The position numbers and the translations under genes were made by a program. The notes beneath the pieces are model-generated. The model had not been told where the DNA came from, made no database searches, and was given only the letters and a program-made list of their open reading frames with translations. From contig NZ_CP080531.1 of the NCBI RefSeq assembly GCF_024746835.1, positions 1,612,001 to 1,676,000 of the forward strand: DNA of 64,000 nt, given 5' to 3'. Within the stretch, counting starts at the first letter, position 1; each line of letters opens with the position of its first letter. The stretch is from Mesorhizobium sp. AR02. Its GTDB lineage: Bacteria; Pseudomonadota; Alphaproteobacteria; Rhizobiales; Rhizobiaceae. Below, piece after piece: positions 36,958 to 48,245 of this stretch.

Positions 36958-37227
36958 TCAACGGCGCAGACCGAGCTTCTCGATCAGTGTCTGATAGCGC
37001 GCGTCGTCCTTGCGCTTGAGGTAATCAAGCAGGCTGCGGCGCTGGGACACGAGGGCGAGCAGACCACGGCGGGAATGGTTATCCTTCTTGTGGTCCTTGA
37101 AATGGTCGGTCAGGTTCTTGATGCGCTCGGAAAGGATGGCCACCTGGACTTCCGGAGACCCGGTATCGCCCTTGGCGGTTGCGAATTCACCCATCAATTC
37201 CTGTTTGCGCTCGGCAGTAATCGACAT
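36958..37227 (-). CDS. rpsO: 30S ribosomal protein S15
   Basis: An 89-residue protein, the standard length. It starts [12 protein letters not shown] and carries the conserved [13 protein letters not shown] and [14 protein letters not shown] blocks. It binds 16S rRNA and represses its own translation in many bacteria. It lies between corA and pnp on the minus strand. Confidence 0.97.
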   Translation of the reverse strand: MSITAERKQELMGEFATAKGDTGSPEVQVAILSERIKNLTDHFKDHKKDNHSRRGLLALVSQRRSLLDYLKRKDDARYQTLIEKLGLRR

Positions 37228-37410
37228 CGTGTTTTTCCTTATCTGTTTGAGGAAACGGGTCGCCCTCAGCCGGGATGTCGTCCAGCAGGGGCCGGTGCAA
37301 GCAAAGCGTCGTGGCGCTATGCTGCGGCGCATATAGGGCAATTCCCTGGAAAACACCAGCCCAATTCATAAAGCCGGCTTTTCAGCCCCAAATGGCCAGT
37401 TTTACCGCCG

Positions 37411-38505
37411 TCAAAGCCATTTCTTCCATTTGAAGAAGGCAATCAAGCCGATCGCGACAACAGCCATGAACAGGAGCGATGCGGGATAACCGTAATAGGA
37501 CCGCAGCTCCGGCATGTTCCATGGCGAGGCGTCGGGACTGAAGTTCATGCCCCAGACGCCGACCAGGAAGGTGAGCGGCATGAAGATGACCGAGACGATG
37601 GTGAGATAGCTGATGACGTCGTTGGTGCGCGCCTGGCTCAGCGACAGATGCATCTCAATCAGCCCGGTCAGCATGTCGCGCTGGGTCTCGACCAGTTCGA
37701 TCAGCCTCAGCGTGTGGTCGAGCGTGTCGTTGAGGAAGATTTTGGTCTCGGCCTTTACATAGGGCACATCGTTGCGGATCAGCGTCGCCACGGCATCGCG
37801 CATCGGCCACAGCACGCCCTTCAGCACATTGGCGTCGCGCCGCAATTCGTGCAGTTGCCGCATCTGATGCTTGTGCGTTGAATGCAGCATCTCATCCTCG
37901 ATACCGTCGACCTGGTCGCCTGCCGCCTCGACGGGCGGAAAATAGCTGTCGACGATGGCGTCGATCAGCGCGTAGGCCAGATAGTCGGCGCCGCGGGCCC
38001 GCAACCGGTTGGGCGCGGAACTCTCGATGCGCTTGCGCACGGGATCGAAGGGATCTCCCTCGCGCTCCTGGAAGGTGACGACGAAATTCTTGCCGAAGAA
38101 CACGGCGATCTGCTCGTAGCGATGGGCCGTGACATCGTCGATCATCCGCACGACCACGAAGGCGTGGTCCTCGAAGAAATCGACCTTCGGCCGCTGGCCG
38201 GTGTTGACGACATCTTCCAGCGCCAGCGGATGCAGGTTGAAGATCCGGCCGATCTCCTCGATCAGCTGAATGTTGGCGAGGCCCGTGCAGTCCAGCCAGA
38301 CGACCGGCCAGTTGTCGCAATGGGTGTTGAGGTCATCGATGCTGGCATTGTCGATGGTTTCGAATTTTTCCGGCGAGATCAGCGTCAGCCTGAGCTCGCT
38401 GCGCCGCGCCGCCGGATCGGCGATCAGCGTACCCGGCGAGGCGCCGACCGGCGGCCGCCGCGTCTTCACCGGCGCCCGCTTTTTCACCGCCTCGGCCTTT
38501 GCCAT
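37411..38505 (-). CDS. corA: Magnesium/cobalt transporter, CorA family
   Basis: A 364-residue protein. A large cytoplasmic domain (about 40-290) precedes two C-terminal membrane helices. The signature GVWGMNF follows the first helix and the tail ends in Lys/Trp residues. It forms a pentameric Mg2+ channel. The start MAKAEAVKKRAP follows GAGGGG; an upstream in-frame ATG would add 54 unrelated residues. It lies between truB and rpsO. Confidence 0.92.
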   Translation of the reverse strand: MAKAEAVKKRAPVKTRRPPVGASPGTLIADPAARRSELRLTLISPEKFETIDNASIDDLNTHCDNWPVVWLDCTGLANIQLIEEIGRIFNLHPLALEDVVNTGQRPKVDFFEDHAFVVVRMIDDVTAHRYEQIAVFFGKNFVVTFQEREGDPFDPVRKRIESSAPNRLRARGADYLAYALIDAIVDSYFPPVEAAGDQVDGIEDEMLHSTHKHQMRQLHELRRDANVLKGVLWPMRDAVATLIRNDVPYVKAETKIFLNDTLDHTLRLIELVETQRDMLTGLIEMHLSLSQARTNDVISYLTIVSVIFMPLTFLVGVWGMNFSPDASPWNMPELRSYYGYPASLLFMAVVAIGLIAFFKWKKWL

Positions 38506-38548
38506 GTGCCCCTCGAGCGTAAAATCAACTGAAGTTAGACGAGAGCTG

Positions 38549-39526
38549 TCACCCGGCAAAGACCCGCTTGGGCTTGAACATGCCTTGTTCGATCGCGCCG
38601 ATGGCAACCAGCTTGCCGCGTGCCGTCGCGCAGGCTTCTTCCGCCTCCACGGGCGCATCGCGGCCACGGATGATCACCGGATTGCCGAGGCGGATCTTTG
38701 TCGCCGCGTCGTCGCTGATGGCGATCTGCGGCAGGCAGTCGAGAGCCGCTGACGTGTCGACCAGAAGCGCGTCGATCGCGCCGAAGTCTACCGGCACGTC
38801 AATCGCATCAGCATCGTCGGCAGGCTCCGGCTTGGCCTCGCCTTGCACGCCGAAGCGAGCCGCCTCGAGCTCGGCGATGGTGACGAAATCCTCAGGCGTG
38901 AACGGCTCGACCTCGACCCGGCGCAGGTCGGAAATATGACCAAAGCAGCCAAGGTCGCGGCCCATGTCGCGGGCCAGCGAGCGCACATAGGTGCCCTTGC
39001 CGCATTCGACCTCGAAAACGGTGTCGTCAGCGTGATGCTCGATGACATCCAAACGCCCGATCTCGATCTCCCGCGCGGGAATGTCGACCGTCTCGCCTTC
39101 GCGGGCGAGGTCATAGGCGCGTTCGCCCGCAATCTTGATGGCCGAGAATTGCGGCGGCGTCTGCATGATGACGCCAGTGTATTTCGGCAGCAGCGCCTTA
39201 ACCTCGGCTTCCGATGGCCGCAGGTCGGAACTCTTCGTCACCGGGCCTTCAAGATCGTCGGTGGAGCGCTCCTGGCCCCAGGCAACGGTGAAGCGATAGA
39301 TCTTGGCGCCGTCCTGCACGTAAGGCACGGTCTTGGTCGCTTCGCCGAGCGCGATCGGCAGCATGCCGGAAGCCAACGGATCGAGCGTTCCGGCATGGCC
39401 GGCCTTTTCCGCCTGGAACAGCCATTTGATCTTGGACACGGCCTCGGTCGAACCCATGCCGACCGGCTTGTCCAGCACCACCCAGCCGGAGATCGGCCGG
39501 CCCTTTTTCTTGCCGCGGCGCCCCAT
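38549..39526 (-). CDS. truB: tRNA pseudouridine-55 synthase TruB
   Basis: A 325-residue enzyme. The N-terminal [17 protein letters not shown] and the catalytic Asp block [20 protein letters not shown] are clear. A C-terminal PUA-like extension (about 245-325) is present. It makes pseudouridine 55 in the T-loop of tRNA. Its start codon overlaps the rbfA stop by one base (TAATG). Confidence 0.96.
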   Translation of the reverse strand: MGRRGKKKGRPISGWVVLDKPVGMGSTEAVSKIKWLFQAEKAGHAGTLDPLASGMLPIALGEATKTVPYVQDGAKIYRFTVAWGQERSTDDLEGPVTKSSDLRPSEAEVKALLPKYTGVIMQTPPQFSAIKIAGERAYDLAREGETVDIPAREIEIGRLDVIEHHADDTVFEVECGKGTYVRSLARDMGRDLGCFGHISDLRRVEVEPFTPEDFVTIAELEAARFGVQGEAKPEPADDADAIDVPVDFGAIDALLVDTSAALDCLPQIAISDDAATKIRLGNPVIIRGRDAPVEAEEACATARGKLVAIGAIEQGMFKPKRVFAG

Positions 39527-39963
39527 TATTCCCCGTCCTTGATGTCTTTGGCCTTGTCGTCTTTGTCTTGGCCTTCGACACTCAGATCACGCGCCACCTC
39601 GGGCGACTTCAGGAGATCGTTGATCCTGGCGAAATTGTCGAAGGAGGTGTCGAGCTTGAAGCGGAACTCCGGCATGAACTTCATCTGCCGCAGAGCGCCG
39701 GAGACACGGCCACGCACGAATTTCGCGTGTTTATTCAACGCCTCGACCACCGCATCGGTATCCTTGGCGCCGAGCGGCGAGACGAAAGCGGTGGCGACCC
39801 TTAGGTCGGGCGACATACGCACCTCCGAGACCGAAACCACGGTGTTCTCGATCAGCGGATCGATGATCTCACCGCGCTGCAAGGTTTCGGAGAGCGCATG
39901 GCGCACCTGTTCGGCGACGCGCAGCATACGCTGGGACGGACTGGATGTGGTTGGACGGGGCAT
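39526..39963 (-). CDS. rbfA: Ribosome-binding factor A
   Basis: A 145-residue KH-like protein. The conserved block [19 protein letters not shown] and [19 protein letters not shown] are present, followed by an acidic-basic tail. It aids late maturation of the 30S subunit and 16S 5' end processing. The start MPRPTTSS is preferred; upstream ATG codons add non-conserved residues. It is coupled to truB. Confidence 0.95.
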   Translation of the reverse strand: MPRPTTSSPSQRMLRVAEQVRHALSETLQRGEIIDPLIENTVVSVSEVRMSPDLRVATAFVSPLGAKDTDAVVEALNKHAKFVRGRVSGALRQMKFMPEFRFKLDTSFDNFARINDLLKSPEVARDLSVEGQDKDDKAKDIKDGE

Positions 39964-40086
39964 TTTTCTCAATCCTGAAAGCGTGAGGCGCGGGATAGGA
40001 CCGTGCCGCATGTCTCACATGTCAACGCATCGGCCCGAAATCGAATTCGGTTTCGAAAAGCACGATGCGTAGTTTCACAATAAACT

Positions 40087-40116
40087 CCAGGCGGCGGTCA
40101 TTTGACCACCGCCTGG
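40087..40116 (-). terminator. Hairpin terminator between infB and rbfA
   Basis: On the minus strand CCAGGCGGTGGTCA and TGACCGCCGCCTGG form a 14-pair stem (one U-G) around AA, followed by AGTTTATTGTG. It lies 20 bases past the infB stop. Partial termination would lower rbfA and truB relative to infB. Confidence 0.7.
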
Positions 40117-40136
40117 CATGGACAAGTCACTCGAAC

Positions 40137-42725
40137 TCAGAGCGTGCGGGTGACCATCTCGACGCGGAAGCACTCGATGACGTCGCCGACGCGCATATCC
40201 TCGTAGTTCTGGAAGGCCATGCCACACTCCTGGCCGCCCGGGACTTCCGAAACTTCGTCCTTGAAGCGCTTCAGCGTCTTCAGCGTGCCTTCGTGGATGA
40301 CGACATTGTCGCGGATCAGGCGCACGCCCGCACCGCGCTCGACCTTGCCTTCGGTGACGCGGCAGCCGGCGATCTTGCCGACCTTTGTGATGTCGAAGAT
40401 CTCGAGGATCTCGGCATTGCCGATGAAGGTCTCGCGACGCTCCGGCGATAGCAGGCCCGACAGAGCCGCCTTCACATCATCCACGAGGTTGTAGATGATC
40501 GAGTAATAGCGGATTTCGATGCCCGCGGCCGCGGCCGCGGCACGTGCCTGCACGTTGGCGCGAACGTTGAAGCCGATGATCGCCGCACCAGACGTTTCCG
40601 CCAGGGAGACATCGCTTTCGGTGATGGCGCCGGCGCCGGCATGGACGATGCGCGCACGCACCTCGTCGGTGCCGAGCTTGTCCAACGCGGCGTTGATGGC
40701 CTCGATCGAGCCCTGCACGTCGCCCTTGATGACCAGCGGGAATTCCTTCAGTCCGCTCGTCTGCAACTGCGACATCATCTGTTCGAGCGAGCCGCGCTGG
40801 CCGGCATGCTTGGCCACCGCCTTCTCGCGCGCCAGACGCTGGCGATATTCGGTGATCTCGCGGGCGCGGGCCTCGTTGTTGACCACGGCGAAGCGGTCGC
40901 CGGCCTGCGGGGTTCCCTGAAGGCCGAGCACCTCGACCGGCATCGCCGGCGGCGCTTCCTTGATCTGTTCGCCGCGATCGTTGACCAGCGCGCGCACCCG
41001 GCCCCATTCGTTGCCGGCAACGAGGATGTCGCCGGGCATCAAGGTACCGGTCTGCACCAGCACGGTGGCAACGGGGCCACGGCCCTTGTCGAGCTGCGCC
41101 TCAATGACGACGCCCTCGGCGGTACGGTCCGGATTGGCCTTCAGGTCGAGGATTTCGGCCTGCAGCAGGATCGCCTCGAGCAGCTTGTCGAGGTTGGTGC
41201 CCTTGGTCGCAGATACTTCGACGTCCAGCACCTCGCCGCCCATGGATTCGACGAAGACCTCATGGCGCAGCAGTTCGGAGCGCACCTTCTGCGGATCGGC
41301 GTCATGCTTGTCGATCTTGTTGATCGCCACGATGATCGGAACGCCGGCCGCCTTGGCGTGGCTGATCGATTCGATCGTCTGCGGCATGACGCTGTCATCG
41401 GCCGCCACCACCAGAATGGCGATGTCGGTGGCCTGGGCGCCGCGAGCACGCATCGCCGTGAAGGCGGCGTGGCCGGGCGTGTCGATGAAGGTGATCTTCT
41501 GACCGTTCTTCTCGACCTGATAGGCACCGATATGCTGGGTGATGCCGCCAGCCTCGCCGGAGACGACATTGGCGTTGCGGATCGCATCGAGCAGCGACGT
41601 CTTGCCGTGGTCGACGTGGCCCATGATGGTCACGACGGGCGGACGCGACACCAGGTCCTCGGCATTGTCGGCGATGTTGAATAGGCCTTCCTCGATGTCG
41701 GACTCGGCAACGCGGCGGACCGTGTGGCCGAATTCGGTGGCGACCAGTTCGGCCGTGTCGGCGTCGATGACGTCGCCCGGCTTCAGGATCTGGCCCTGCT
41801 TCATGAAGAACTTGACCACATCGACCGCACGTTCGGACATGCGCTGCGCCAGTTCCTGGATGGTGATGGTCTCGGGCAGGATCACTTCGCGCATGACTTT
41901 CTCGCGCGGCTCATTGTGCATCGCGCGCTTGAACTTCTCCTGGCGGCGACGCATCGACGACAGCGAACGGGCCCGCGCATCCTCGTCGGAAAGCGCGGAA
42001 TTCAGTGTCAGCTTGCCACGGCGACGATCCTCCTCGCCCTTGGTCGGCTTGGCCGGACGCGCCACTTCAGGCGTGACCAGGCGACGCACCGGCGCGCCGG
42101 CGCCTGCCCGCTTCGGCTTGACCTCTTCCTCTTCGTCCGCCGTTGCCAGCTCCACGGCTTGCGGTGCGCGACGGCGTGCCTCTTCCTCGGCGCGGCGGCG
42201 CGATTCGGCCTCGGTCTGCAACCGCGCCTCTTCCTCGGCCTGGCGGCGCGCGGATTCTTCGCGCTCACGCTTGCGGCGCTCTTCGTCCTCGGCCCGGCGC
42301 TTGGCCTCTTCGGCGGCGCGCTGACGGTCTTCGACCTCGCGGACCTTCGAGCCCTCAAGCGCCCTGCGGCGTGCTTCCATTTCGCTGCGCGACAGTTCGT
42401 TCAGCACCATGCCGCTGCGCTCGACCGGAGGCGGCGGGGGAGGCGGAGGCGGCGCCGCCTTGGGCGCTTCCTGCACTACAGGTGCCGCGGCGGCGACCGG
42501 CGGCTTCGGCGTGAAGACAGGCACAGGGGCAGCGGCAACCGGCTCCGGCTTGTCGCCGGGCAGGGAGAATTTGCGCTTCTTGGTCTCGACCACGACCGAC
42601 TTGGTACGGCCATGCGAGAAGTTCTGGCGCACGGTGCCCTGTTCCATGCCGGGGCGCTTCAGCGTCAAGGTCTTCTTCGGTGTAACACTCAACGTCTTGT
42701 CGTCGCCCGATTTCGTATCGCTCAT
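40137..42725 (-). CDS. infB: Translation initiation factor IF-2
   Basis: An 862-residue GTPase. The N-terminal 250 residues are low complexity: a ten-Pro run near 91-100 and a Glu/Arg-rich coiled-coil-like stretch (about 115-187). The GTPase motifs are GHVDHGKT (369-376), DTPGHAAF and NKID. Domains II to IV fill the C-terminal third. It brings fMet-tRNA to the 30S subunit. Its start overlaps the ylxR stop by four bases (ATGA). Confidence 0.97.
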   Translation of the reverse strand: MSDTKSGDDKTLSVTPKKTLTLKRPGMEQGTVRQNFSHGRTKSVVVETKKRKFSLPGDKPEPVAAAPVPVFTPKPPVAAAAPVVQEAPKAAPPPPPPPPPVERSGMVLNELSRSEMEARRRALEGSKVREVEDRQRAAEEAKRRAEDEERRKREREESARRQAEEEARLQTEAESRRRAEEEARRRAPQAVELATADEEEEVKPKRAGAGAPVRRLVTPEVARPAKPTKGEEDRRRGKLTLNSALSDEDARARSLSSMRRRQEKFKRAMHNEPREKVMREVILPETITIQELAQRMSERAVDVVKFFMKQGQILKPGDVIDADTAELVATEFGHTVRRVAESDIEEGLFNIADNAEDLVSRPPVVTIMGHVDHGKTSLLDAIRNANVVSGEAGGITQHIGAYQVEKNGQKITFIDTPGHAAFTAMRARGAQATDIAILVVAADDSVMPQTIESISHAKAAGVPIIVAINKIDKHDADPQKVRSELLRHEVFVESMGGEVLDVEVSATKGTNLDKLLEAILLQAEILDLKANPDRTAEGVVIEAQLDKGRGPVATVLVQTGTLMPGDILVAGNEWGRVRALVNDRGEQIKEAPPAMPVEVLGLQGTPQAGDRFAVVNNEARAREITEYRQRLAREKAVAKHAGQRGSLEQMMSQLQTSGLKEFPLVIKGDVQGSIEAINAALDKLGTDEVRARIVHAGAGAITESDVSLAETSGAAIIGFNVRANVQARAAAAAAGIEIRYYSIIYNLVDDVKAALSGLLSPERRETFIGNAEILEIFDITKVGKIAGCRVTEGKVERGAGVRLIRDNVVIHEGTLKTLKRFKDEVSEVPGGQECGMAFQNYEDMRVGDVIECFRVEMVTRTL

Positions 42726-43381
42726 TCCATATCCTCTGCGGGCTCATCTTCGTCAGCAACGGCCGCAAGCATTGCCAGATCGTCCGGGGTACCGCCCCGA
42801 TATCGGTCGAGCGCAACCATGCGCTTCTGGACCGCCTTACCCGCGTCTCCCGCGAGGACGGCAGCATGTATCACATTTGTGCCCCCCAATGCCAAGCTCA
42901 ACTCGGCCTCGGAGAAAAGTTTGTAGGCAAGGATGGAAGGGCCGCCAATATGGACGGTCGCCCGCCGCGCCTGGCTGATCTTGCGCACGCCATCGTCGGA
43001 CGCTTCGGTCGCGTGGAGCACGAAAAGCGCCAGCCCACCGCGCACGGCACTCTCGACCTTGGTGGCACCAAGAGAAATCGCGCCTGCCTTGCGGGCGAGA
43101 CCCAGCATGCCCAGAGCGGATCTGGAAAGCAGCCCATCGACCATGCCGCCAAGATCCGGCGGCACAACCACCTGTGCCTTGAAGGCGCGGGCAAAAAGGT
43201 TCTTGGCCGCCGCCTTGTCGATATGTAGGCGGTCGGCGCTCACCCAGCAACCACGGCCGGGCAGATTTCTCTTGAGATCGGGAACGACGGCCGAATCCGG
43301 GCCGACGACGAACCGGATCAGTTCATCCGGTTCGGCCTGCTTGCGGGTGACGATGCAGGTGCGATCGTTCATCTCGTCCAA
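42722..43381 (-). CDS. ylxR: YlxR/DUF448 RNA-binding protein with L7Ae-like domain
   Basis: A 219-residue protein. The N-terminal YlxR domain has [19 protein letters not shown] and the PGRGCWVS block (about 7-55). A C-terminal L7Ae-like domain has [20 protein letters not shown] near 93-112. Both bind RNA. The family is always found next to nusA and infB; a role in transcription or ribosome assembly is likely. It is translationally coupled to infB. Confidence 0.9.
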   Translation of the reverse strand: MDEMNDRTCIVTRKQAEPDELIRFVVGPDSAVVPDLKRNLPGRGCWVSADRLHIDKAAAKNLFARAFKAQVVVPPDLGGMVDGLLSRSALGMLGLARKAGAISLGATKVESAVRGGLALFVLHATEASDDGVRKISQARRATVHIGGPSILAYKLFSEAELSLALGGTNVIHAAVLAGDAGKAVQKRMVALDRYRGGTPDDLAMLAAVADEDEPAEDME

Positions 43382-43410
43382 GGGCGGGTTCTGTGCGATG
43401 CGGTTTCACC

Positions 43411-45006
43411 TCACGCACCAACGGCTTCGTCAGCCGGGACTTCTTCGGCTGCAAGCTCGTCTTCGGTGATCCAGCCGGCCTTGAGGCGGGCATTGAGAAC
43501 CATCTGCTCGGCATCGGCTCGCGACACGCCGTGATTGGCGAGCACGCCCGGGAATACCTTGGTCTCGCCGTCCTTGCGTTCCTTCCAGCCGGTCAGGTCG
43601 TCGGCGGCATAGCCGGCGAAATCCTCGATGGTCTTCACGCCGTCCTCGCCGAGCGTCACCATCATGGCGGTGGTGACACCGGGGATCTCGCGCAATTCGT
43701 CCGTCACGCCCAGTGCCTTGCGCTTCTCGTCATGCTCGGCCTCGATCTTCTCCAGATACTCGCGGGCGCGGGTCTGGATTTCCGAAGCTGTGTCTTCATC
43801 GAAGCCGTCGATCGAGGCGATTTCGCCAGAGTCGACATAGGCGACTTCCTCGACGCTGGTGAAGCCTTCGGAGGCCAGCACCTGGCCGACCATCTCGTCG
43901 ACATCGAGGGCTTCCATGAACAGCGCGGAGCGCTCGACGAATTCCTTCTGGCGGCGCTCGGATTCCTCGGCCTCGGTCAGGATGTCGATGTCCCAGCCGG
44001 TGAGCTGCGAGGCGAGACGCACGTTCTGGCCGCGGCGGCCGATGGCCAGCGACAGCTGATCGTCGGGAACCACAACTTCGATGCGCTCGGCGTCCTCGTC
44101 GAGCACGACCTTGGCGACTTCCGCCGGCTGCAGCGCATTGACGATGAAGGAGGCAGCCGAAGGCGACCACGGAATGATGTCGATCTTCTCGCCCTGCAAT
44201 TCGCCGACGACGGCCTGGACGCGGCTGCCGCGCATACCGACGCAGGCGCCGACCGGATCGATCGAGCTGTCGCGCGAGATGACGGCGATCTTGGCGCGCG
44301 AGCCCGGGTCGCGGGCGACCGACTTGATCTCGATGATGCCGTCATAGATCTCCGGCACTTCCATGGTGAAGAGCTTGGCCATGAACTGCGGATGGGTGCG
44401 CGACAGGAAGATCTGCGGGCCGCGCTGCTCGCGGCGCACGTCGTAGACATAGGCGCGGACGCGGTCGCCATATTTGTAATTCTCGCGCGGAATCAGCTCG
44501 TCGCGGCGGATGATGGCCTCGCCACGGCCGAGATCGACGATGACATTGCCATATTCGACGCGCTTGACGGTGCCGTTGACGATCTCGCCGATGCGGTCCT
44601 TGTATTCGTCGTACTGGCGGTCACGCTCGGCCTCGCGCACCTTCTGCACGATGACCTGCTTGGCCGACTGGGCGGCAATGCGGCCGAAATCCATCGGCGG
44701 CAGCTGTTCGGCGATGAAGTCGCCGAGCTGGGCGTCGGGATTGCGCTCGCGGGCCGAGGAAATGGCGATCTGCGTGGCGTAGTCGTCGACCTTTTCGACC
44801 ACTTCCATCAGCCGCTGCAGCTTCATCTCGCCGGTGTTCGGGTTGATGTCGGCGCGGATGTTGGTTTCCTGGCCATAACGCGAGCGCGCCGCCTTCTGGA
44901 TCGCATCGGCCATGGCGGCGATGACGATCGACTTGTCGATCGACTTTTCACGCGCGACGGCGTCGGCAATCTGCAGCAGTTCAAGTCTGTTGGCGCTTAC
45001 AACCAT
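43411..45006 (-). CDS. nusA: Transcription termination/antitermination factor NusA
   Basis: A 531-residue protein. The N-terminal RNA polymerase binding domain covers about 1-125 and S1 about 130-200. Two KH domains follow ([18 protein letters not shown] near 235 and [16 protein letters not shown] near 305). Two C-terminal acidic repeat-type helix-hairpin domains end the protein, as is normal outside Gram-positives. It stabilises pausing and intrinsic termination. It may therefore act on the terminator-like hairpin in the leader of its own operon. Confidence 0.97.
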   Translation of the reverse strand: MVVSANRLELLQIADAVAREKSIDKSIVIAAMADAIQKAARSRYGQETNIRADINPNTGEMKLQRLMEVVEKVDDYATQIAISSARERNPDAQLGDFIAEQLPPMDFGRIAAQSAKQVIVQKVREAERDRQYDEYKDRIGEIVNGTVKRVEYGNVIVDLGRGEAIIRRDELIPRENYKYGDRVRAYVYDVRREQRGPQIFLSRTHPQFMAKLFTMEVPEIYDGIIEIKSVARDPGSRAKIAVISRDSSIDPVGACVGMRGSRVQAVVGELQGEKIDIIPWSPSAASFIVNALQPAEVAKVVLDEDAERIEVVVPDDQLSLAIGRRGQNVRLASQLTGWDIDILTEAEESERRQKEFVERSALFMEALDVDEMVGQVLASEGFTSVEEVAYVDSGEIASIDGFDEDTASEIQTRAREYLEKIEAEHDEKRKALGVTDELREIPGVTTAMMVTLGEDGVKTIEDFAGYAADDLTGWKERKDGETKVFPGVLANHGVSRADAEQMVLNARLKAGWITEDELAAEEVPADEAVGA

Positions 45007-45054
45007 GTTTTTTCTCCCGAGCCTGTTTGCCGGACTTTACGCCCGGCAGCTCAA

Positions 45055-45702
45055 TCAACTTTCCTGTTCGTGTTCTTCCGTGGCGTCCGCTTCCGTACCC
45101 TCGGGCACGTCGTCGTCCGGCTCGCCGCGACGTTTCTTGGCTTCCTTGCGCGCCCTGTTGTCCTTCGACAACGCATCGCGGATGAGGTCGTCGGTCAGGA
45201 TCAGCCGGGTTTCGGCAATGGCGTCGTAGGGCACGCGCACCGTCGGCTCCTCGCCATAGGCAGCCTTGTCGCGCTCGATCAGCACGTCGTTCTCGCCGGC
45301 CTCGGCGATCTTGCCCTTGAAGCGCTTGCGATCGGCGACGATGACCGATGTTTCCATCTTCACCAGATGACCGGTCCAGGTCACGAAATCCGATTTGCGC
45401 ACCAGCGGCCGGTCGATGCCCGGCGAAGACACTTCGAGATGATACGCCTTTTCGATCGGATCATCGACGTCGAGCGCCGGCGACACCGCGCGGCTGACCT
45501 CTTCGCAATCCTCGACGGTCATGGTGCCGTCCTCGCGCTCGGCCATGATCTGCAGCGTCAGCCCATTCTGGCCGGACAGATGCACGCGCACGAGGCGAAA
45601 GCCGATGCCGCGCAGCACCGGTTGGACGATCAGCGCAATGCGCGCATCGATGCCGCTTTCGCGGATGATGCGGTCGTCACCTTCGCTTGCCGTTGCAGTC
45701 AT
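45055..45702 (-). CDS. rimP: Ribosome maturation factor RimP
   Basis: A 215-residue protein. The N-terminal RimP domain covers about 15-95 (with [20 protein letters not shown]) and the C-terminal SH3-like domain about 98-170. A long acidic Asp/Glu tail ends it. It binds the 30S subunit during assembly. It is first in the rimP-nusA-ylxR-infB run. The ATG at 45702 is chosen because upstream in-frame codons run through a terminator hairpin. Confidence 0.93.
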   Translation of the reverse strand: MTATASEGDDRIIRESGIDARIALIVQPVLRGIGFRLVRVHLSGQNGLTLQIMAEREDGTMTVEDCEEVSRAVSPALDVDDPIEKAYHLEVSSPGIDRPLVRKSDFVTWTGHLVKMETSVIVADRKRFKGKIAEAGENDVLIERDKAAYGEEPTVRVPYDAIAETRLILTDDLIRDALSKDNRARKEAKKRRGEPDDDVPEGTEADATEEHEQES

Positions 45703-45741
45703 CAAGTACCTGTCGTTCGTTTCGGACCTATCGGCAGGTAA

Positions 45742-45774
45742 TAAAAAAGAGCGGGACCGGGTGGACCCACTCTT
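45742..45774 (-). terminator. Terminator-like hairpin in the rimP leader
   Basis: On the minus strand AAGAG-T-GGG-T-CC pairs with GG-T-CCC-G-CTCTT around ACCC (one U-G and one U-U inside), followed by a six-T run. It lies between the likely rimP promoter and rimP itself, so it is a candidate attenuator for the whole operon. Confidence 0.75.
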
Positions 45775-45801
45775 CGTCATACCGACCAAGAATTTGAGGT
45801 T

Positions 45802-45830
45802 GATATAAACGAACATGGCCGGTGTTTCAA
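45802..45830 (-). promoter_or_regulatory. Sigma70-type promoter of the rimP-nusA-infB operon
   Basis: On the minus strand TTGAAA (45830-45825), 17 bases, TATATC (45807-45802). Transcription would start near 45795, about 20 bases before the leader hairpin. Confidence 0.7.
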
Positions 45831-45992
45831 GCCCGCCGTGGCGGGCCGGCAAAAGCCCTGACAGCGTCAGCATTGCTCCAGGCGCATGGCCGCCATGCGG
45901 CAATCCCCCTGTGAGAGCCGGCAGGGCGCTCTTATTTGTTAGCCACGACACGAACAGAAGCGGCGCGCGGTGGCGCGCGAAAGGACAAGATC

Positions 45993-46157
45993 ATGAGCAA
46001 CCGCAGAATATTTTCCGCCTTGGGCAATCTCTTCACCACATTCGGCAGCGCGGTCGCAGCGTCGCGCGCCGTGGAAGCCGGCCGCAAGCCGCGCGCCGAC
46101 GATCTGCACAAACTCGGCATGGATCCGGCTATTTTCAACAGGATCGGCCGTTTCTGA
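45993..46157 (+). CDS. Small basic protein, 54 residues, function unknown
   Basis: A short gene with a good ribosome site (AAAGGAC about six bases before the ATG). The protein starts MSNRRIFSALGNLFTTFG, has an Ala-rich amphipathic middle and ends LHKLGMDPAIFNRIGRF. The C-terminal pattern resembles DUF1127-like small proteins, but the match is weak. It is divergent from rimP and converges on trmB. Coding is supported by the ribosome site and the non-random composition; function is unknown. Confidence 0.65.
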   Translation: MSNRRIFSALGNLFTTFGSAVAASRAVEAGRKPRADDLHKLGMDPAIFNRIGRF

Positions 46158-46185
46158 AAATCCGGCGAGAGGCGCCGTAGACTCT

Positions 46186-46242
46186 TTGTTCTGACGCAAT
46201 TCCGGGCGGAAAACCGTTACACACTTTTCCTGGAACTGCTCT
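46186..46242 (-). repeat. Dispersed hairpin repeat, copy B
   Basis: On the minus strand it reads AGAGCAGTTCCAGGAAAAG to GGAATTGCGTCAGAACAAAG, nearly identical to copies C and D. It lies nine bases past the trmB stop. Confidence 0.85.
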
Positions 46243-46250
46243 AGGGGCGC

Positions 46251-46952
46251 TTACGTCCTGACAAAGGTCAGATAGGTGGGCCGCCGGCCCTCGCGAATGG
46301 CCTTCGCCTCGTAACGCGTGCCCGGCCAGCCATAGTAAGGACGGTGCCAGTCCGCCGCTTCGGCGGCCTGCCATGCGAAGGCGCCATGCGCCCGGCAATG
46401 CAGCAAGGTCCAGTTCACATAGGTGTCGATATCGGACGCGAAGCGGAATTTTGAACCCGCCTTCAGGACGCGCGCGAAGCGATCGAGATTGACCGGGCTG
46501 ACGAAACGCCGCTTCCAGTGCTTCTTCTTCGGCCAGGGATCCGGGTAGAGAAGGTCAATGCCGTCAAGCGAGGCTGGCGGCAGCCAATCGAGCAGCCGGG
46601 TGGCGTCGTCGTCATGGACCCTGAGATTGGCCAGCGGCCTTGCCCGCACCGCCATCATCATCTTGGCCATGCCGTTGACGAAGGGCTCGACGCCGATGAA
46701 GCCTGTTGTCGGCGCCTCGATGGCCCGGTGCAGAAGATGCTCGCCGCCGCCAAAGCCGATCTCGAGCCGGACAGTCGAAACATCAGTTTCAAACAAAGTG
46801 CGCAGATCCGACGGCGCTTCGGCCGTCAGATCGAGTCGGTAGGCGCCAAGCCCGCTTTCCAGGGCCGCTGCCTGCTGCGGGCGAACGGGCTTGCCGCGCC
46901 GGCGACCGAAAAAGGCTTCGGTCGCACGGCTTGGCCTGTCTTGCGGGCTCAT
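46251..46952 (-). CDS. trmB: tRNA (guanine-N7-)-methyltransferase TrmB
   Basis: A 233-residue SAM-dependent enzyme. The SAM-binding start is [13 protein letters not shown] near 62-74, and the signature [16 protein letters not shown] near 135-150 is diagnostic. It methylates G46 in the variable loop of tRNA. It lies 27 bases after metK. Confidence 0.96.
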   Translation of the reverse strand: MSPQDRPSRATEAFFGRRRGKPVRPQQAAALESGLGAYRLDLTAEAPSDLRTLFETDVSTVRLEIGFGGGEHLLHRAIEAPTTGFIGVEPFVNGMAKMMMAVRARPLANLRVHDDDATRLLDWLPPASLDGIDLLYPDPWPKKKHWKRRFVSPVNLDRFARVLKAGSKFRFASDIDTYVNWTLLHCRAHGAFAWQAAEAADWHRPYYGWPGTRYEAKAIREGRRPTYLTFVRT

Positions 46953-46979
46953 CTGGTGGCGCAGGGTCTGTCGTGGCGC

Positions 46980-48245
46980 TCAGGCCGCGACAGCATCCTT
47001 GAGCGCCTTGGCGAGATCGGTCTTTTCCCAGGAGAAAGACCCGTCACGGCCAGCCTTGCGGCCGAAATGGCCGTAAGACGAGGTCTTGGCGTAGATCGGC
47101 TTGTTGAGGTCGAGATGACGGCGAATGCCCGACGGCGACAGGTCCATCACGGTGCGCAGCGCGTCCTCGAGCTTTGCCTCGTCGACCTTGCCGGTGCCGT
47201 GCAGGTCGACATAGACCGACAAAGGCTGGGCGACGCCGATGGCGTAGGAAAGCTGGATGGTGCAGCGGTCGGCAAGCTTCGCCGCCACGACATTCTTGGC
47301 CAGATAGCGCGCCGCATAGGCCGCAGAACGGTCGACCTTGGTGGTGTCCTTGCCCGAGAAGGCGCCGCCGCCGTGGGGAGCAGCGCCACCATAGGTGTCG
47401 ACGATGATCTTGCGGCCGGTGAGGCCGGCATCGCCGTCCGGGCCGCCGATGACGAACTTGCCGGTCGGATTGATGTACCACATGCAATCGTCGGCAATCT
47501 TGAGGTCGCCCAATGCCTCGCGGATGTAGGGTTCCACGACCTTGCGCACCTTCTTCGAATCCCAGGTCGCGTCGAGATGCTGGGTCGACAGCACGATCTG
47601 CGTTGCCTCGGCGGCCTTGCCGTCGATGTAGCGGACGGTGACCTGGCTCTTGGCGTCCGGCCCGAGCTTGCCGGCCTCGCCGTTGTTTTCGTGGCGAGCG
47701 GCGGCCAGAAGTTCGAGGATCTTGTGGCTGTAGTAGATCGGCGCCGGCATCAGGTCAGGCGTCTCGCGACAGGCGTAGCCGAACATGATGCCCTGGTCGC
47801 CGGCCCCTTCCTCGCCCTGGCGGTCGGCGGCGTTGTCGACGCCCTGGCCGATGTCGGGCGACTGGCCATGCAGGAGAACCTCGATCTTGGCGGTCTTCCA
47901 GTGGAAGCCGGCCTGCTCGTAGCCGATCTCGCGGATCGCCTTGCGGGCGACCGATTTGAACTTGGCTGGGTTGATGATCGAATGTCCGGCGGCATCCTTG
48001 AGGATATTGCCGGCCTTGTCCTTCTTCAGCAGCGTCTCCGGGACGCGCACTTCGCCGGCGATGACGACGCGGTTGGTGGTCGCCAAGGTCTCGCAGGCGA
48101 CACGGACTTTCCACGGGTCCATGCCGGTCTTCTTGGCTTCACGGTAGACCAGATCGACAATCTCGTCGGAGATCCGGTCACAGACTTTGTCGGGATGGCC
48201 CTCGGCAACGGATTCCGAGGTAAAGAAGTAGTTCTGCCGCGTCAC
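46980..48245 (-). CDS. metK: S-adenosylmethionine synthetase
   Basis: A 421-residue protein, the longer alphaproteobacterial form. Motifs: [17 protein letters not shown] near 15-31, the hexapeptide-like GIMFGYAC near 146, and [19 protein letters not shown] near 290-308. It joins ATP and methionine to make SAM. The start is GTG with GAGGGG about nine bases upstream. The 168-base gap to the upstream regulator shows no SAM riboswitch that I can recognise. Confidence 0.96.
   Translation of the reverse strand: MTRQNYFFTSESVAEGHPDKVCDRISDEIVDLVYREAKKTGMDPWKVRVACETLATTNRVVIAGEVRVPETLLKKDKAGNILKDAAGHSIINPAKFKSVARKAIREIGYEQAGFHWKTAKIEVLLHGQSPDIGQGVDNAADRQGEEGAGDQGIMFGYACRETPDLMPAPIYYSHKILELLAAARHENNGEAGKLGPDAKSQVTVRYIDGKAAEATQIVLSTQHLDATWDSKKVRKVVEPYIREALGDLKIADDCMWYINPTGKFVIGGPDGDAGLTGRKIIVDTYGGAAPHGGGAFSGKDTTKVDRSAAYAARYLAKNVVAAKLADRCTIQLSYAIGVAQPLSVYVDLHGTGKVDEAKLEDALRTVMDLSPSGIRRHLDLNKPIYAKTSSYGHFGRKAGRDGSFSWEKTDLAKALKDAVAA

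Noticed and set aside
43393..45741. A 782-codon open frame opposite nusA and rimP
   Set aside because: Antisense shadow of two well-recognised genes, with no motif of its own.
45703..45840. Longer rimP product or leader peptide starting upstream
   Set aside because: The frame is open back to an ATG near 45816, but it would read through the terminator hairpin and adds residues not found in RimP.
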